From assembly GCA_002720865.1 (NCBI GenBank), contig PBIO01000010.1, forward strand, positions 65,393-125,792: a stretch of 60,400 nt of DNA. Reading direction: 5' to 3'. The notes beneath the pieces are model-generated. The model ran no database searches and had not been told where the DNA came from. It saw only the letters and a list, made by a program, of their open reading frames with translations. Position 1 is the first letter of the stretch; every line of letters begins with the position of its first letter. Positions 31,988 through 40,139 of this stretch are shown here, one piece after another. This DNA comes from Halobacteriovorax sp. GTDB taxonomy: Bacteria > Bdellovibrionota > Bacteriovoracia > Bacteriovoracales > Bacteriovoracaceae. The translations under genes were made by a program, and so were the position numbers.

Positions 31988-32389
31988 TTGACTGGATTTA
32001 ACAATTTTCTAAATTTTATTTTTGCAGACCCCTCACGTGTTTTCGGATTAATGGCAGTTGCATTTGCGGCTTATGTTGGTTTGTACTTTTTTGTTAAAGT
32101 TTCTTTTAAGTGGACATACACCTTCACTACGAGACACTTTCCTTTACTCATCAATAATAATAAAGCCGATTCGGTTGAAACTCTTGAGGGAAAATTCGTT
32201 GTAGGTGATGAAGGGGTAATTCAGATTGTCCTAAATCCCGTAGGTTTTCATTATTATGTAAGACCAACAGCTATGATCTATTACAAAGACAATACCTATA
32301 AATTTGTCGAAGATATTACCTATATCGTTAAAGACCGGCGAGTTCATGGGCCAATAAAAACAATAAGAAGATACAACGCTGACGAGTAA
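31988..32389 (+). CDS. Membrane-anchored protein of 133 residues
   Basis: TTG 31988 follows TATAGGAGC. One strong membrane segment (V-F-G-L-M-A-V-A-F-A-A-Y-V-G-L-Y-F-F-V) at about residues 18-36; the remainder is a small beta-rich domain. First gene after promoter copy 1 and its structured leader. Function unknown. Confidence 0.5.
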   Translation: MTGFNNFLNFIFADPSRVFGLMAVAFAAYVGLYFFVKVSFKWTYTFTTRHFPLLINNNKADSVETLEGKFVVGDEGVIQIVLNPVGFHYYVRPTAMIYYKDNTYKFVEDITYIVKDRRVHGPIKTIRRYNADE

Positions 32390-32414
32390 GTAGTTTAAAA
32401 AAACGGAGTTTGAT

Positions 32415-32807
32415 ATGAAAGAAATGATATTGAAAATTATTAACCCAGGACCGAACTTTGCATTTTTAAAGCACTCGAATAGCGTTGCACCTTTAAGTAA
32501 AAAAGAGATATTCAGGAATTTGAAAGAGGTTAAATATCTCTTTATCCAAAAACCAAAACACAAACAGAAAAGAAACCTTGAGGAGTCTATAGCCCAATTC
32601 GGAATGTTAATAGGGGAAAATTGGGAAAAGCTTTATGGTGTTTTCTCTGATGACTCTATAGAAGTCACCTACTGGGCCATTAATCTGGCTTATGAGTTTG
32701 AAGAAGATATTATGAAAAACAAATACATCAATGGAGAAGAGGACGACTATCTTATATTAATTGATGATTTCTTTTCTAGAAAATTATTAGAAGTGACGGA
32801 GGAATAA
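32415..32807 (+). CDS. Hypothetical cytoplasmic protein
   Basis: ATG 32415 after AAACGGAGTTTG. 130 residues, helical, acidic C-terminus, no family recognised. Its TAA overlaps the next ATG (TAATGG). Confidence 0.5.
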   Translation: MKEMILKIINPGPNFAFLKHSNSVAPLSKKEIFRNLKEVKYLFIQKPKHKQKRNLEESIAQFGMLIGENWEKLYGVFSDDSIEVTYWAINLAYEFEEDIMKNKYINGEEDDYLILIDDFFSRKLLEVTEE

Positions 32808-33031
32808 TGGCTAAAACTGAAACTTGCCCCCTAGAAGAAATTGACCACAATATTGAAAAAATTGAATCAACACTATTTCAAGTCAGGTATTGGAGACAAA
32901 GAAATATTGATGCTTATGATGATGAGATGCCCGAAACCTTTAAAAATTTCCGAGAAGAGGCAAGCACTCTAAATATCGAAACAAATCAACTACTAGAGTC
33001 TATATCAAGTTATTTAGAAAAAGAGGGTTAA
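32807..33031 (+). CDS. Small helical acidic protein
   Basis: GGAGGAAT precedes ATG 32807. 74 residues, two predicted helices, no motif. Its TAA lies in the loop of the intrinsic terminator that ends the operon. Confidence 0.5.
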   Translation: MAKTETCPLEEIDHNIEKIESTLFQVRYWRQRNIDAYDDEMPETFKNFREEASTLNIETNQLLESISSYLEKEG

Positions 33032-33044
33032 TCCCTCTTTTTTT
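33018..33044 (+). terminator. Intrinsic terminator between two repeated-promoter cassettes
   Basis: AAAAAGAGGG (33018-33027) and CCCTCTTTTT (33033-33042) pair around a 5-nt loop, followed by TT. Promoter copy 2 begins 12 bases later. Confidence 0.85.
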
Positions 33045-33055
33045 CTCCAAAGGCC

Positions 33056-33084
33056 TTGACGGTACACAAATTGTGTACCATAAT
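33056..33084 (+). promoter_or_regulatory. Repeated regulated promoter, copy 2
   Basis: TTGACG (33056-33061), 17 bp, CATAAT (33079-33084). The operator is a perfect 9+1+9 palindrome, GGTACACAA-A-TTGTGTACC (33061-33079). Drives the J-domain/methyltransferase genes from 33161. Confidence 0.75.
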
Positions 33085-33091
33085 TAAATTA

Positions 33092-33134
33092 TTGAATAGC
33101 TCATTACCACCCGCGAGCATTCAAGAATGACTAC
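33092..33134 (+). ncRNA. Structured 5' leader with TACCACC loop, copy 2
   Basis: TTGAATAGCTC (33092-33102) pairs with GAGCATTCAA (33115-33124) with one bulge. The loop is ATTACCACCCGC (33103-33114), and TGACTACT follows at 33127-33134. Confidence 0.6.
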
Positions 33135-33160
33135 TTTCACTTGGCCAATAGGAGGGCACT

Positions 33161-33670
33161 ATGAGTAATAAAATTTTTGATTCCTTAAAAATCCTAAATC
33201 TAACAGGAGATAAAATTTCTTTCGATGAAGTAAAGAACGCCTTTAAGAAAGCGGCAGTAAAGTATCATCCAGATAAAAACCCCTCAGGGGCTGAAATGAT
33301 GAAGCTTGTTAATAATGCTATGGATGTTCTGAAAGAGCAGACATTTCCAATTTCTAACAGTCCCAACGCAACAACCTCTGATTTTGGATCAATCATCAAT
33401 CAGAAGTTAAATGAAATTATTGATTTAGATGGACTAATTATAGAGGTTATGGGCTCTTGGGTATGGATAACCGGTGAGACTAAAAAGCATAAAGATAAAC
33501 TTTCTAAAGCAAAATTCTATTACGCGAAAAAGAAAAAGGCTTGGTATTTCCACCCACCACAAGAGACAAAAAACTTCTACAGAGGAAGAAAATCACTTGA
33601 AGATATTAGAGGCACCTACGGGAGCTCTATTGTTTCAAAATCATCATCAATTAGAGCAATTTCAGCTTAA
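33161..33670 (+). CDS. J-domain (DnaJ-like) protein
   Basis: ATAGGAGGG precedes ATG 33161. Residues 10-60 are a short J-domain with the H36-P-D motif in Y-H-P-D-K-N-P. The C-terminal part contains W-V-W-I-T-G-E-T-K-K-H-K and K-K-A-W-Y-F-H-P, a pattern I associate with small plasmid and phage J-domain proteins. J-domains stimulate Hsp70 ATPase, so it may recruit host DnaK to an element-encoded process. The 3' end runs into the ribosome site of the methyltransferase gene. Confidence 0.8.
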   Translation: MSNKIFDSLKILNLTGDKISFDEVKNAFKKAAVKYHPDKNPSGAEMMKLVNNAMDVLKEQTFPISNSPNATTSDFGSIINQKLNEIIDLDGLIIEVMGSWVWITGETKKHKDKLSKAKFYYAKKKKAWYFHPPQETKNFYRGRKSLEDIRGTYGSSIVSKSSSIRAISA

Positions 33671-33680
33671 GGAGGAAGAA

Positions 33681-35267
33681 ATGGACTTCTATAAAGATTT
33701 TTTTCCTACAAATGAAGCTCTCTATAGAAAAATGATGGATAAAGTAGTTAAACCCATCAAGGTAGACAGAATCCTGATCCCCGGCGCTGGCCGGGGTGAT
33801 GAGGTCGAGTGGCTGAAAGAAAAATTCGGTAAAAGTTGCGATTGCTCACTCATTGAAATAAATCCCGAACTTCAGAATATTATAAGAGGAAAAAAGCTGA
33901 AGCTAATTGACTCTGATTTTCTTTCATATAATGGCCAAGAGCATTTCGATCTGATTATTTCAAACTTTCCTTTTTCAATAGGTTGTGAATTTTTATTAAA
34001 GGCAATAGAGATTACATATTCAGGTCAGATCGTTTGCTTGATAAATGCGGAGACAATCAGGAATCCTTATTCAAATTTAAGAAAGGTTCTTAAGAAAAAA
34101 CTAGAAGATTTAAACGCAGACATTGAATTTTTAGAGGATGAATTTATTGATTCCGAGAGGAAGACCTCTGTAGAAGTGGCCTTGATTCATATTGAAATTA
34201 AAAACGAGGTTGAAAGTGATTTGTTTCACGGACTGAAAGTAGATGATGAAATTTTCGAGGTAAATGAAGAGATTGAAGATCAATCGCTCACAAGAAAGGA
34301 TGAAATTCATAATTTAGTTAAAAAATACGAGCTAACAAAACAAAATGTAATTAATCAGATAATAGAGTTTTATAAGTACAAACACCTTACTCACGGTTAT
34401 TTAGCCCTTGAAGTTTCTGGTTCTACACAAAGCGGACGGGGATCATTAACAGAGCAAATCAAATTAGACTCAAACAACTTTATCACAACCTTAAAAAGAG
34501 ATTACTGGTCAAAAGTTACGCAACTGGAAGGGGTAAAGTCGAGACTATCTTCAAAGAAAAGAGATCAGCTTCATGCTGAAATTGAGTCCTATTTAAGTTT
34601 AGAATTTTCTGAAAGTAATATTAAGCAATTCATTATTAATATTATTCAGAAGTTTCCGAAACTAATCAGTGAATCAATAGAGGAGCTTTTTGATAATCTT
34701 ACGAGTTATTCACTAATTGATAATAGATGGAACGATAGGGATTATGCCTCTAATATTCATTACTATAATGCCTGGGCTTCTAATTCAGGATATAAGATCA
34801 ATAAGAAAGTAATCTATCCACTCAGGTGCCTGAACTGGGACGGATCAAAAGTCCAAGTAGATTATCAACACGAAAAATTTCTAAACGACTTAGACTTAGT
34901 GGTTAACTATTTTTCCGATAACTGCACAAGTGAATCATGTTATGAGATTTGTAGAAAGGCAATCGAGGAAGGGATAACTAAGAAAATAGAAACGGCCAAT
35001 TTGAGATTATCCTTTTTTAAGAAAGGAACCATTCATATAGAATTTAAAAATACTGAAGTTTTGCGAAGGTTTAATATAGAGGCCGGAAAGCTTAAAAATT
35101 TTCTACCTATGGATTATGCAAACAAGGCGTATGCCGATCTTAAGGAAGAGGAAATAGCTGTCGTTGAGGCCTTTGAAACCAGTAAGACATATAAACCAGA
35201 AGCAACTCAGATTCCAATACTTGAAAATTTCGCTAATTATGAGATTCCACTAATAGAAGTGGCATAA
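33681..35267 (+). CDS. SAM-dependent methyltransferase-like protein with DUF4942-like C-terminus
   Basis: AAGGAGGAAG just before ATG 33681 decides this start over an in-frame one at 33474. 528 residues: class I SAM-binding loop I-L-I-P-G-A-G-R-G-D (31-40), acidic residue in L-I-E-I-N, and S-N-F-P-F (94-98), a variant of the N-P-P-[FY] catalytic motif of N6-adenine methylases. Residues after about 300 resemble the DUF4942 region seen in plasmid and phage proteins. It may modify element DNA against restriction; the changed motif leaves activity uncertain. Confidence 0.65.
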   Translation: MDFYKDFFPTNEALYRKMMDKVVKPIKVDRILIPGAGRGDEVEWLKEKFGKSCDCSLIEINPELQNIIRGKKLKLIDSDFLSYNGQEHFDLIISNFPFSIGCEFLLKAIEITYSGQIVCLINAETIRNPYSNLRKVLKKKLEDLNADIEFLEDEFIDSERKTSVEVALIHIEIKNEVESDLFHGLKVDDEIFEVNEEIEDQSLTRKDEIHNLVKKYELTKQNVINQIIEFYKYKHLTHGYLALEVSGSTQSGRGSLTEQIKLDSNNFITTLKRDYWSKVTQLEGVKSRLSSKKRDQLHAEIESYLSLEFSESNIKQFIINIIQKFPKLISESIEELFDNLTSYSLIDNRWNDRDYASNIHYYNAWASNSGYKINKKVIYPLRCLNWDGSKVQVDYQHEKFLNDLDLVVNYFSDNCTSESCYEICRKAIEEGITKKIETANLRLSFFKKGTIHIEFKNTEVLRRFNIEAGKLKNFLPMDYANKAYADLKEEEIAVVEAFETSKTYKPEATQIPILENFANYEIPLIEVA

Positions 35268-35271
35268 ATAC

Positions 35272-35295
35272 AAGGCCAGTACCACCTAAGGGCCT
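35272..35295 (+). ncRNA. Structured leader-like hairpin with TACCACC loop, copy 5 (weaker)
   Basis: AGGCC (35273-35277) pairs with GGCCT (35291-35295) around AGTACCACCTAAG. It lies between the methyltransferase gene and the gene at 35313, without the repeated promoter and without the TGACTACT tail. Confidence 0.35.
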
Positions 35296-35312
35296 ATAGC
35301 TAGGAGATTATT

Positions 35313-35927
35313 TTGAATGAATTTTACAATTTCTTATTTCAACGATCCATCTTACTCACAGGGTTTTCTGCAAATGCAATTCGACGCAAAGAGTTTCAAG
35401 ATACTGAAGAGTTACTATCTTTCAGTAAACGTGTAACAGATTCATTTTTTTCTAAATTTTCAGGGTCAGAGATTCCCTCAGAAGAACACTCATCCCACGA
35501 GGAAGACTTTGAAAATTTCTTTTTTGTCGAACTCGAAAAAATTATCGGTAATGATCCTAAAAGTGGATCACCATATTTTATGAAGCAAACTTTAAAGGGA
35601 AAAAATGATATATGCGGTTTTTTTGGGTTTGAAGATGGACGAGATCGCTTACCTGTGGACTCTCATTTCTATCTTTATTTATTCGGAAAAGGATCCGAGA
35701 GACAAAAATGTATTGTATTCAACAGCCTAGAGACTGGTCTGGCCGAGTTAAAAGCAGATGAATCACATGTTATACACTCTGAGTTTATCAAAGAAGCTTT
35801 AAGCGATTTATCTACAGTAACTCAACCAGGAAGGATCCCAAACATGGAGGAATACTTACTCGAAGGCCATAAGGGCTGTCTGACTAGGGTAAATCTGGAC
35901 ATTGCAGATTTATTCAAAGAAAGCTGA
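35313..35927 (+). CDS. Hypothetical protein of 204 residues
   Basis: TTG 35313 follows CTAGGAGATTA. Acidic cytoplasmic protein with no recognised family; G-F-F-G-F-E-D-G-R-D-R-L-P near residues 103-115 is the most distinctive stretch. It lies behind a TACCACC hairpin, like other genes started by that module. Confidence 0.5.
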   Translation: MNEFYNFLFQRSILLTGFSANAIRRKEFQDTEELLSFSKRVTDSFFSKFSGSEIPSEEHSSHEEDFENFFFVELEKIIGNDPKSGSPYFMKQTLKGKNDICGFFGFEDGRDRLPVDSHFYLYLFGKGSERQKCIVFNSLETGLAELKADESHVIHSEFIKEALSDLSTVTQPGRIPNMEEYLLEGHKGCLTRVNLDIADLFKES

Positions 35928-35940
35928 GAAAGGGGGGAGA

Positions 35941-36006
35941 ATGTATAAATTTTTGTTTTTTACTGTTTTGTATTTTTTGGGACAAATTATAAGAGTTTTA
36001 TTTTGA
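35941..36006 (+). CDS. Possible 21-residue hydrophobic membrane peptide
   Basis: AGGGGGGAGA lies directly before ATG 35941, an unusually strong ribosome site. The peptide reads M-Y-K-F-L-F-F-T-V-L-Y-F-L-G-Q-I-I-R-V-L-F, a single hydrophobic helix, and stops at TGA 36004-36006. It resembles small membrane proteins or type I toxin peptides. No antisense RNA was identified, so the role is open. Confidence 0.4.
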   Translation: MYKFLFFTVLYFLGQIIRVLF

Positions 36007-36012
36007 AAAGTT

Positions 36013-36061
36013 GGGGGCTAGACGCGTAGTACCACCCGCGCGTCTTCCCCCTGACTACTCC
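36013..36061 (+). ncRNA. Structured 5' leader with TACCACC loop, copy 4
   Basis: GGGGG (36013-36017) pairs with CCCCC (36047-36051), and AGACGCG (36020-36026) with CGCGTCT (36039-36045). The loop TAGTACCACCCG is followed after the stem by TGACTACTCC (36052-36061). The stem is the longest and most GC-rich of the set. The repeated operator promoter is absent here. Confidence 0.6.
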
Positions 36062-36139
36062 ACTTAGCTTCGCTAGGAAAGCTCAGCTGGATAGATTATA
36101 TTGTATCAAGGATAATTCAATATATAAAGGAAGGAAGAA

Positions 36140-36439
36140 ATGTCGAAAAACAAAGAGCAGAATATAACTGAGGCTGTTGAGCGATTAAGGCTCTCTCTAC
36201 TAGATGGAGTCATTAGCCAGATAGAAATGCTCGATGAAGTTAATACCAAGAAAATGCTTGCTGATAGGATCGGAATGACTAAGCAGTTACTAGATCATAT
36301 CAAGAACGGTGAAAGAGTAAATTTCCCAAACCTAATGGCCGTTACTTCAGGTTCCTGCGAGGATTTCAGATCCATCGAGTTAAAATTCAAATTTAAGGAT
36401 CAGGAAGTCACCTTTTCCAGCGAAGATATTAAGCCCTAA
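36140..36439 (+). CDS. Small helix-turn-helix regulator
   Basis: AAAGGAAGGAAG precedes ATG 36140. Residues about 37-60 (K-K-M-L-A-D-R-I-G-M-T-K-Q-L-L-D-H-I) form an XRE/lambda-repressor-like helix-turn-helix. It is expressed behind leader copy 4 and is one candidate to bind the GGTACAC palindromes of the repeated promoters. Confidence 0.6.
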   Translation: MSKNKEQNITEAVERLRLSLLDGVISQIEMLDEVNTKKMLADRIGMTKQLLDHIKNGERVNFPNLMAVTSGSCEDFRSIELKFKFKDQEVTFSSEDIKP

Positions 36440-36576
36440 CTGCCTGATTATCCTTAGTTTTCTCATTTTTGCCATTCTCCTGGGTTTCACCACCAGTTTT
36501 TAACCATTTATAAGCCTGTGTTTCATCTATTTTTCCGTCAGAAGAGGAATCTACCTTAGTTCGTCCTGTGAGGGCC
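36429..36576 (-). pseudogene. Possible remnant of a C-terminal coding region
   Basis: On the minus strand, 48 sense codons end at TAA (36431-36429). They encode a natural-looking hydrophilic sequence (T-G-R-T-K-V-D-S-S-S-D-G-K-I-D then Q-A-Y-K-W-L-K-T-G-G). There is no start codon, and an in-frame TAG precedes it at 36579-36577. It may be the tail of a gene lost by rearrangement. A chance open frame is also possible. Confidence 0.25.
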
Positions 36577-36656
36577 TAGTAATTGCGAGTACTTACGTTG
36601 AGAAAATTCCAACGAAGCTCTACGATTGTGCCATGAGTCATTTACGAGGAGAGAAC

Positions 36657-37544
36657 ATGAAAACACTTATTAAAACATTACTCATTTTAGCTGTCCTTAT
36701 CACGGGAGCTAACTCATTCGCCGGCCAGATCGGCCAAAACGCAAGCTGTGTCCCAGATGACACTGAAAGCGAGATCAAGGGAAAGCTTAAGAAATTCGCC
36801 GAACCTAGTAATAAGTCAGCAAACAAGGTTTTAAAAAACCTTGAGGGTTTTAGTGATTATCTGGATGAGCAGGCAGACGAGATCGAGGACATGACCTGTT
36901 CAAATGTTAACGAAATTTACAGTAAGCACTCTGAGCTTGTTGGATCAGTGAAAGATCACGGGAAAGTATTAAGAAAGTTCGCACCTAAAGCAAGGGAAGA
37001 CATTAGAGAAGTGAAACAAGAGCTTCTTACAGTGGCACCTAGAAAAACGGATGTGATTTCAAAGCTTAAAAAAGAATGCGACACCGTTCTTAACGATGAA
37101 CCAGAAGCAAAAGTATCTAGCATTCTAAATGAGGACGGACTGGACTCTCTATATGACGAGCTGATCGATCTTGCTGAAGATAACGAGGAAAAACTTAGCG
37201 GAGACAGTTCTGCACATGGAATTAGAGAAAAGTACCTAACGCCTCACTATGCGAACGCTATGAAGTGTATTGCTTTAGCTAGGCAAAAGAAGGCCCAAAA
37301 GCAACAGCAGTGGGCCCAGTATGCAGGAATGCTTGGATCAATTATGGCTACTAATACTTATGGCTCAAATGGTTCAATGATGTTTGGGCAACCTTATGGA
37401 GGGTACATGTATCCAGGAATGAACTACGGATTTCAAGCACCCAATATGTATGCGATGAACCGTGGATTTTACAATCCGTACGCTTACCAACAGCCGTATC
37501 AGGTTCCTTATGCGCCTATGGGTTCATGGTCAATGGGCAAGTAA
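36657..37544 (+). CDS. Exported protein with Tyr/Gly/Met-rich C-terminus
   Basis: ATG 36657 with GAGGAGAGAAC upstream is preferred to the in-frame ATG at 36633. A signal peptide ends near S-F-A (residue 22). The mature part is a helical domain of about 190 residues with cysteines, then about 75 residues very rich in Tyr, Gly, Met, Pro and Asn, like adhesive or phase-separating tails. First of four co-directional genes for exported proteins, two with peptidoglycan-active domains. Confidence 0.6.
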   Translation: MKTLIKTLLILAVLITGANSFAGQIGQNASCVPDDTESEIKGKLKKFAEPSNKSANKVLKNLEGFSDYLDEQADEIEDMTCSNVNEIYSKHSELVGSVKDHGKVLRKFAPKAREDIREVKQELLTVAPRKTDVISKLKKECDTVLNDEPEAKVSSILNEDGLDSLYDELIDLAEDNEEKLSGDSSAHGIREKYLTPHYANAMKCIALARQKKAQKQQQWAQYAGMLGSIMATNTYGSNGSMMFGQPYGGYMYPGMNYGFQAPNMYAMNRGFYNPYAYQQPYQVPYAPMGSWSMGK

Positions 37545-37579
37545 TTCTTGCCCAAGTTTTTTAGAGAGAGGAGAGAGAG

Positions 37580-38587
37580 ATGAAGAAACTACTAACGATA
37601 ATTTGCATAGCTGTAACACTTTTTAGCTGCAACAAGGATGAAGAAGAAACAACAAGAGACGTTGTATATCACGGAGGATCTTTACCTGATGACTATTACG
37701 AAGCACCCCAGAACGACTGTACAGACGAAGAAGAGGAGCAAACAGAAGAGAGCGACGGGAAATTCAGACCTTCAATCGCAGTAGAGGATTCAATCGTTTG
37801 GAAAGTCAGAAGAAATGGAACTGCTAGACCTAACGGTTGGAAAAACTTTAAGTATAAGCAAGAGTGGGTTGATAAAACTATGGAGCTTGCAAAGTTAAAA
37901 ACGCACTATCCAAGAATGTTAACCCAAAAGATTAATCAATCTGATTTGAATCTAATCGGATGTCCAAACTTTAATGATAAGGATTTTGGAGATGAGAATA
38001 AACGCAAATTTTGGTCAATTTATTTTGCATCTAAAAGCGGTAGAGAAGGTGGGCACAACCCAAAGGCCTACTACGATGAAACAGGAGTAGGGGATAGTTA
38101 CGGACTACTACAGGTCGACTCGAAACAGTGTAATGCTAATACCAACGCACTAAAAAATCCAAATCTAAAAGGTAACTTTTTACCAAATAGAAGAGGATCA
38201 AAATATTCGGATGGCGGGGATATGTTCATCCCTGAGAAGAATTTAACATGTGGATTTAACGTACTAGAAAATCAACTTAGACGCTGGAAGAACTCACTAT
38301 TCACAGGAGAATGCGAAGCTTGTAGTTACTGGGCAACCAACAGGTTTGGAAGAAAGTCGCACAAAAAGTTTGTTAAGTCCCTAAGATTTAATTTTAAACA
38401 AATTCCTGCCTGTAAAGGTAGAAAAACCATAGAGCCAATCGGACAGGACTCGTTATTAGCAAAGATGCGAAATAAAAAACGCAAGTGTACTTCAAATACG
38501 AAACTTGCAAGAAATGAATTTGGTAAGAGCATCGAGCTTAATAGATTCAATAATTCTAATAATAACACTAGCTCTATTACAAAGTAG
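37580..38587 (+). CDS. Lytic transglycosylase-like lipoprotein
   Basis: GAGAGGAGAGAG precedes ATG 37580. Lipobox L-F-S-C17. An acidic linker leads to a lysozyme-like domain: E156 in S-G-R-E-G-G-H as probable catalytic glutamate and S-Y-G-L-L-Q-V-D (173-180) like the G-L-M-Q motif of transglycosylases. It would cleave glycan strands at the outer membrane face of the periplasm. VirB1-type enzymes open the wall for a T4SS; this is the only VirB1-like candidate found. Confidence 0.7.
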   Translation: MKKLLTIICIAVTLFSCNKDEEETTRDVVYHGGSLPDDYYEAPQNDCTDEEEEQTEESDGKFRPSIAVEDSIVWKVRRNGTARPNGWKNFKYKQEWVDKTMELAKLKTHYPRMLTQKINQSDLNLIGCPNFNDKDFGDENKRKFWSIYFASKSGREGGHNPKAYYDETGVGDSYGLLQVDSKQCNANTNALKNPNLKGNFLPNRRGSKYSDGGDMFIPEKNLTCGFNVLENQLRRWKNSLFTGECEACSYWATNRFGRKSHKKFVKSLRFNFKQIPACKGRKTIEPIGQDSLLAKMRNKKRKCTSNTKLARNEFGKSIELNRFNNSNNNTSSITK

Positions 38588-38595
38588 GAGGAAAT

Positions 38596-39450
38596 ATGAA
38601 AAAGCTATTTTACACATTTATATTAACACTACTTTTAAATGGGTGCATTCAACCAGAAAGCCAAAACTTATCAGATCAAACTTTTATTAGTCCTGATCTA
38701 AGGGATACCTTGCCCAATGCAAACCTTGGAAATTTTTCCAGAGAGCTTAATGATCTTATGAATGGGCCAACGAGGGATTCAGATTGCAGTAATCCTCATA
38801 ATAGGATCATTCCAAATTTCAAATTAGGAAAAACTAGCGGGACACCAAAAGCTATTAAAAAGGAAGAGCAAGTTTATTGGAATGAGTGCTCTGGAAATCC
38901 TACTGCAAACTACCATAGTGATGGTGTTCTACAGCCCCAAAAATGCTCAAAAAGAAGAAAAATGTCACGAGAATTTTTTCAGTTTTTTGAATCTAATTTT
39001 TCTGCTTGCACCATCGAGTCTTTAGCAAAGGTTCGAGGGAAAGGTGATGCTGACGCAATTGAAAGGATCCATTTTTCTCATAGAGGAGTAGCAGGGGATA
39101 CTAGACATAGTAACAGGTCTCTACACTCAATAAACAGGGCAATTGATATTGCTAAAATTCATATTGTCTCAAACGGAAATAACATTGTTTTCGATGCCAA
39201 AAAGCAACATACGGGTGACGATAAGGTTTTCTATAAGCAATTTAGACACTGTTGGGACAGATCCATAACTCAATACCAGGGTAACTGCTCTGGGGCTTCT
39301 TATCCTGTTGGTAGTATTGGCTACGAAGATAGGCAACATAGAGAGCATGTCCACACTTCTCTACCAAAATGCAATAGCAATTATTATTCTAAAGAGAATG
39401 TCTTAGCATCTACAAAAGATGAGGGAGAGAAAAATGAAAATATTAATTAG
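38596..39450 (+). CDS. LAS-type (M15/extensin-like) metallopeptidase lipoprotein
   Basis: AGGAGGAAAT precedes ATG 38596. Lipobox L-N-G-C17. S-L-H177-S-I-N-R-A-I-D184-I and H251-V-H253 match the zinc-binding pattern of D-Ala-D-Ala/extensin-like peptidases (H...D...HxH). Several cysteines suggest disulphides. Predicted to cut peptide cross-links of peptidoglycan. Tightly placed after the transglycosylase lipoprotein, so the two could open the wall together. Confidence 0.7.
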   Translation: MKKLFYTFILTLLLNGCIQPESQNLSDQTFISPDLRDTLPNANLGNFSRELNDLMNGPTRDSDCSNPHNRIIPNFKLGKTSGTPKAIKKEEQVYWNECSGNPTANYHSDGVLQPQKCSKRRKMSREFFQFFESNFSACTIESLAKVRGKGDADAIERIHFSHRGVAGDTRHSNRSLHSINRAIDIAKIHIVSNGNNIVFDAKKQHTGDDKVFYKQFRHCWDRSITQYQGNCSGASYPVGSIGYEDRQHREHVHTSLPKCNSNYYSKENVLASTKDEGEKNENIN

Positions 39451-40108
39451 TCTTCTATTACTTTTTTCCCTTGAGGCAGTTGCAAGAGAGGGAAGAGATT
39501 GCTCATTTAAAAGAGAGAGGCAGTACACTAAAAAAAGTGAACTAGCACAGGATTTATTCCTTTCTGTTACTAATGAGTATCTACCGGCCTTCACGAATAT
39601 CATTTATAGAAACAGCTATACCAATAGAGATAACAGTATAAGGAAACTCTGCATGTTGGAAGATGAGCTCTATGAAGCCTACGAAATAATGAAGAGTAAG
39701 TATTCCTACTACGCAAATCACCTCGTAATGGTAAAAAGAAAGCATGTGATTTCACGTTTTAACTCCCCCGATATTCTTTATTTTTGGAGCACCAATCAAA
39801 AACCTTATTATGATTACGAAGATAGCTTTAGTGAGTTCATTATTGCGTGTAGTGATGAAACTAGCGAAAAACCTGAAAAGGTACTTAAAAGTTTCGCGAC
39901 ACTAAAAAAGAACGTAGAAAATTTAAAGGACGTGATTTTAGACAATGATAGTCCTTATAATGAGCAGTTTTTCACCAATAAAAGATTGTTAGATGAGTTT
40001 ACAGATGGTTGTGATGAATATCTGAAGAAGTTAAAGCTACGGCCAGAAAACTGTAAATCCATTGGAATGCTTGAGATCGAGGACGAAGCAAAGTCGAAAG
40101 GAAAGTAA
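39434..40108 (+). CDS. Exported helical protein
   Basis: ATG 39434 with GAGGGAGAG upstream is preferred to ATG 39419. Overlaps the previous gene by 17 bases. A signal peptide ends near A-V-A (residue 16). The mature protein of about 208 residues is helical and charged with a few cysteines. No family recognised. Confidence 0.55.
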   Translation: MKILISLLLLFSLEAVAREGRDCSFKRERQYTKKSELAQDLFLSVTNEYLPAFTNIIYRNSYTNRDNSIRKLCMLEDELYEAYEIMKSKYSYYANHLVMVKRKHVISRFNSPDILYFWSTNQKPYYDYEDSFSEFIIACSDETSEKPEKVLKSFATLKKNVENLKDVILDNDSPYNEQFFTNKRLLDEFTDGCDEYLKKLKLRPENCKSIGMLEIEDEAKSKGK

Positions 40109-40139
40109 CACGAATCTTTAGCCAATCTGAAGGTCAATT

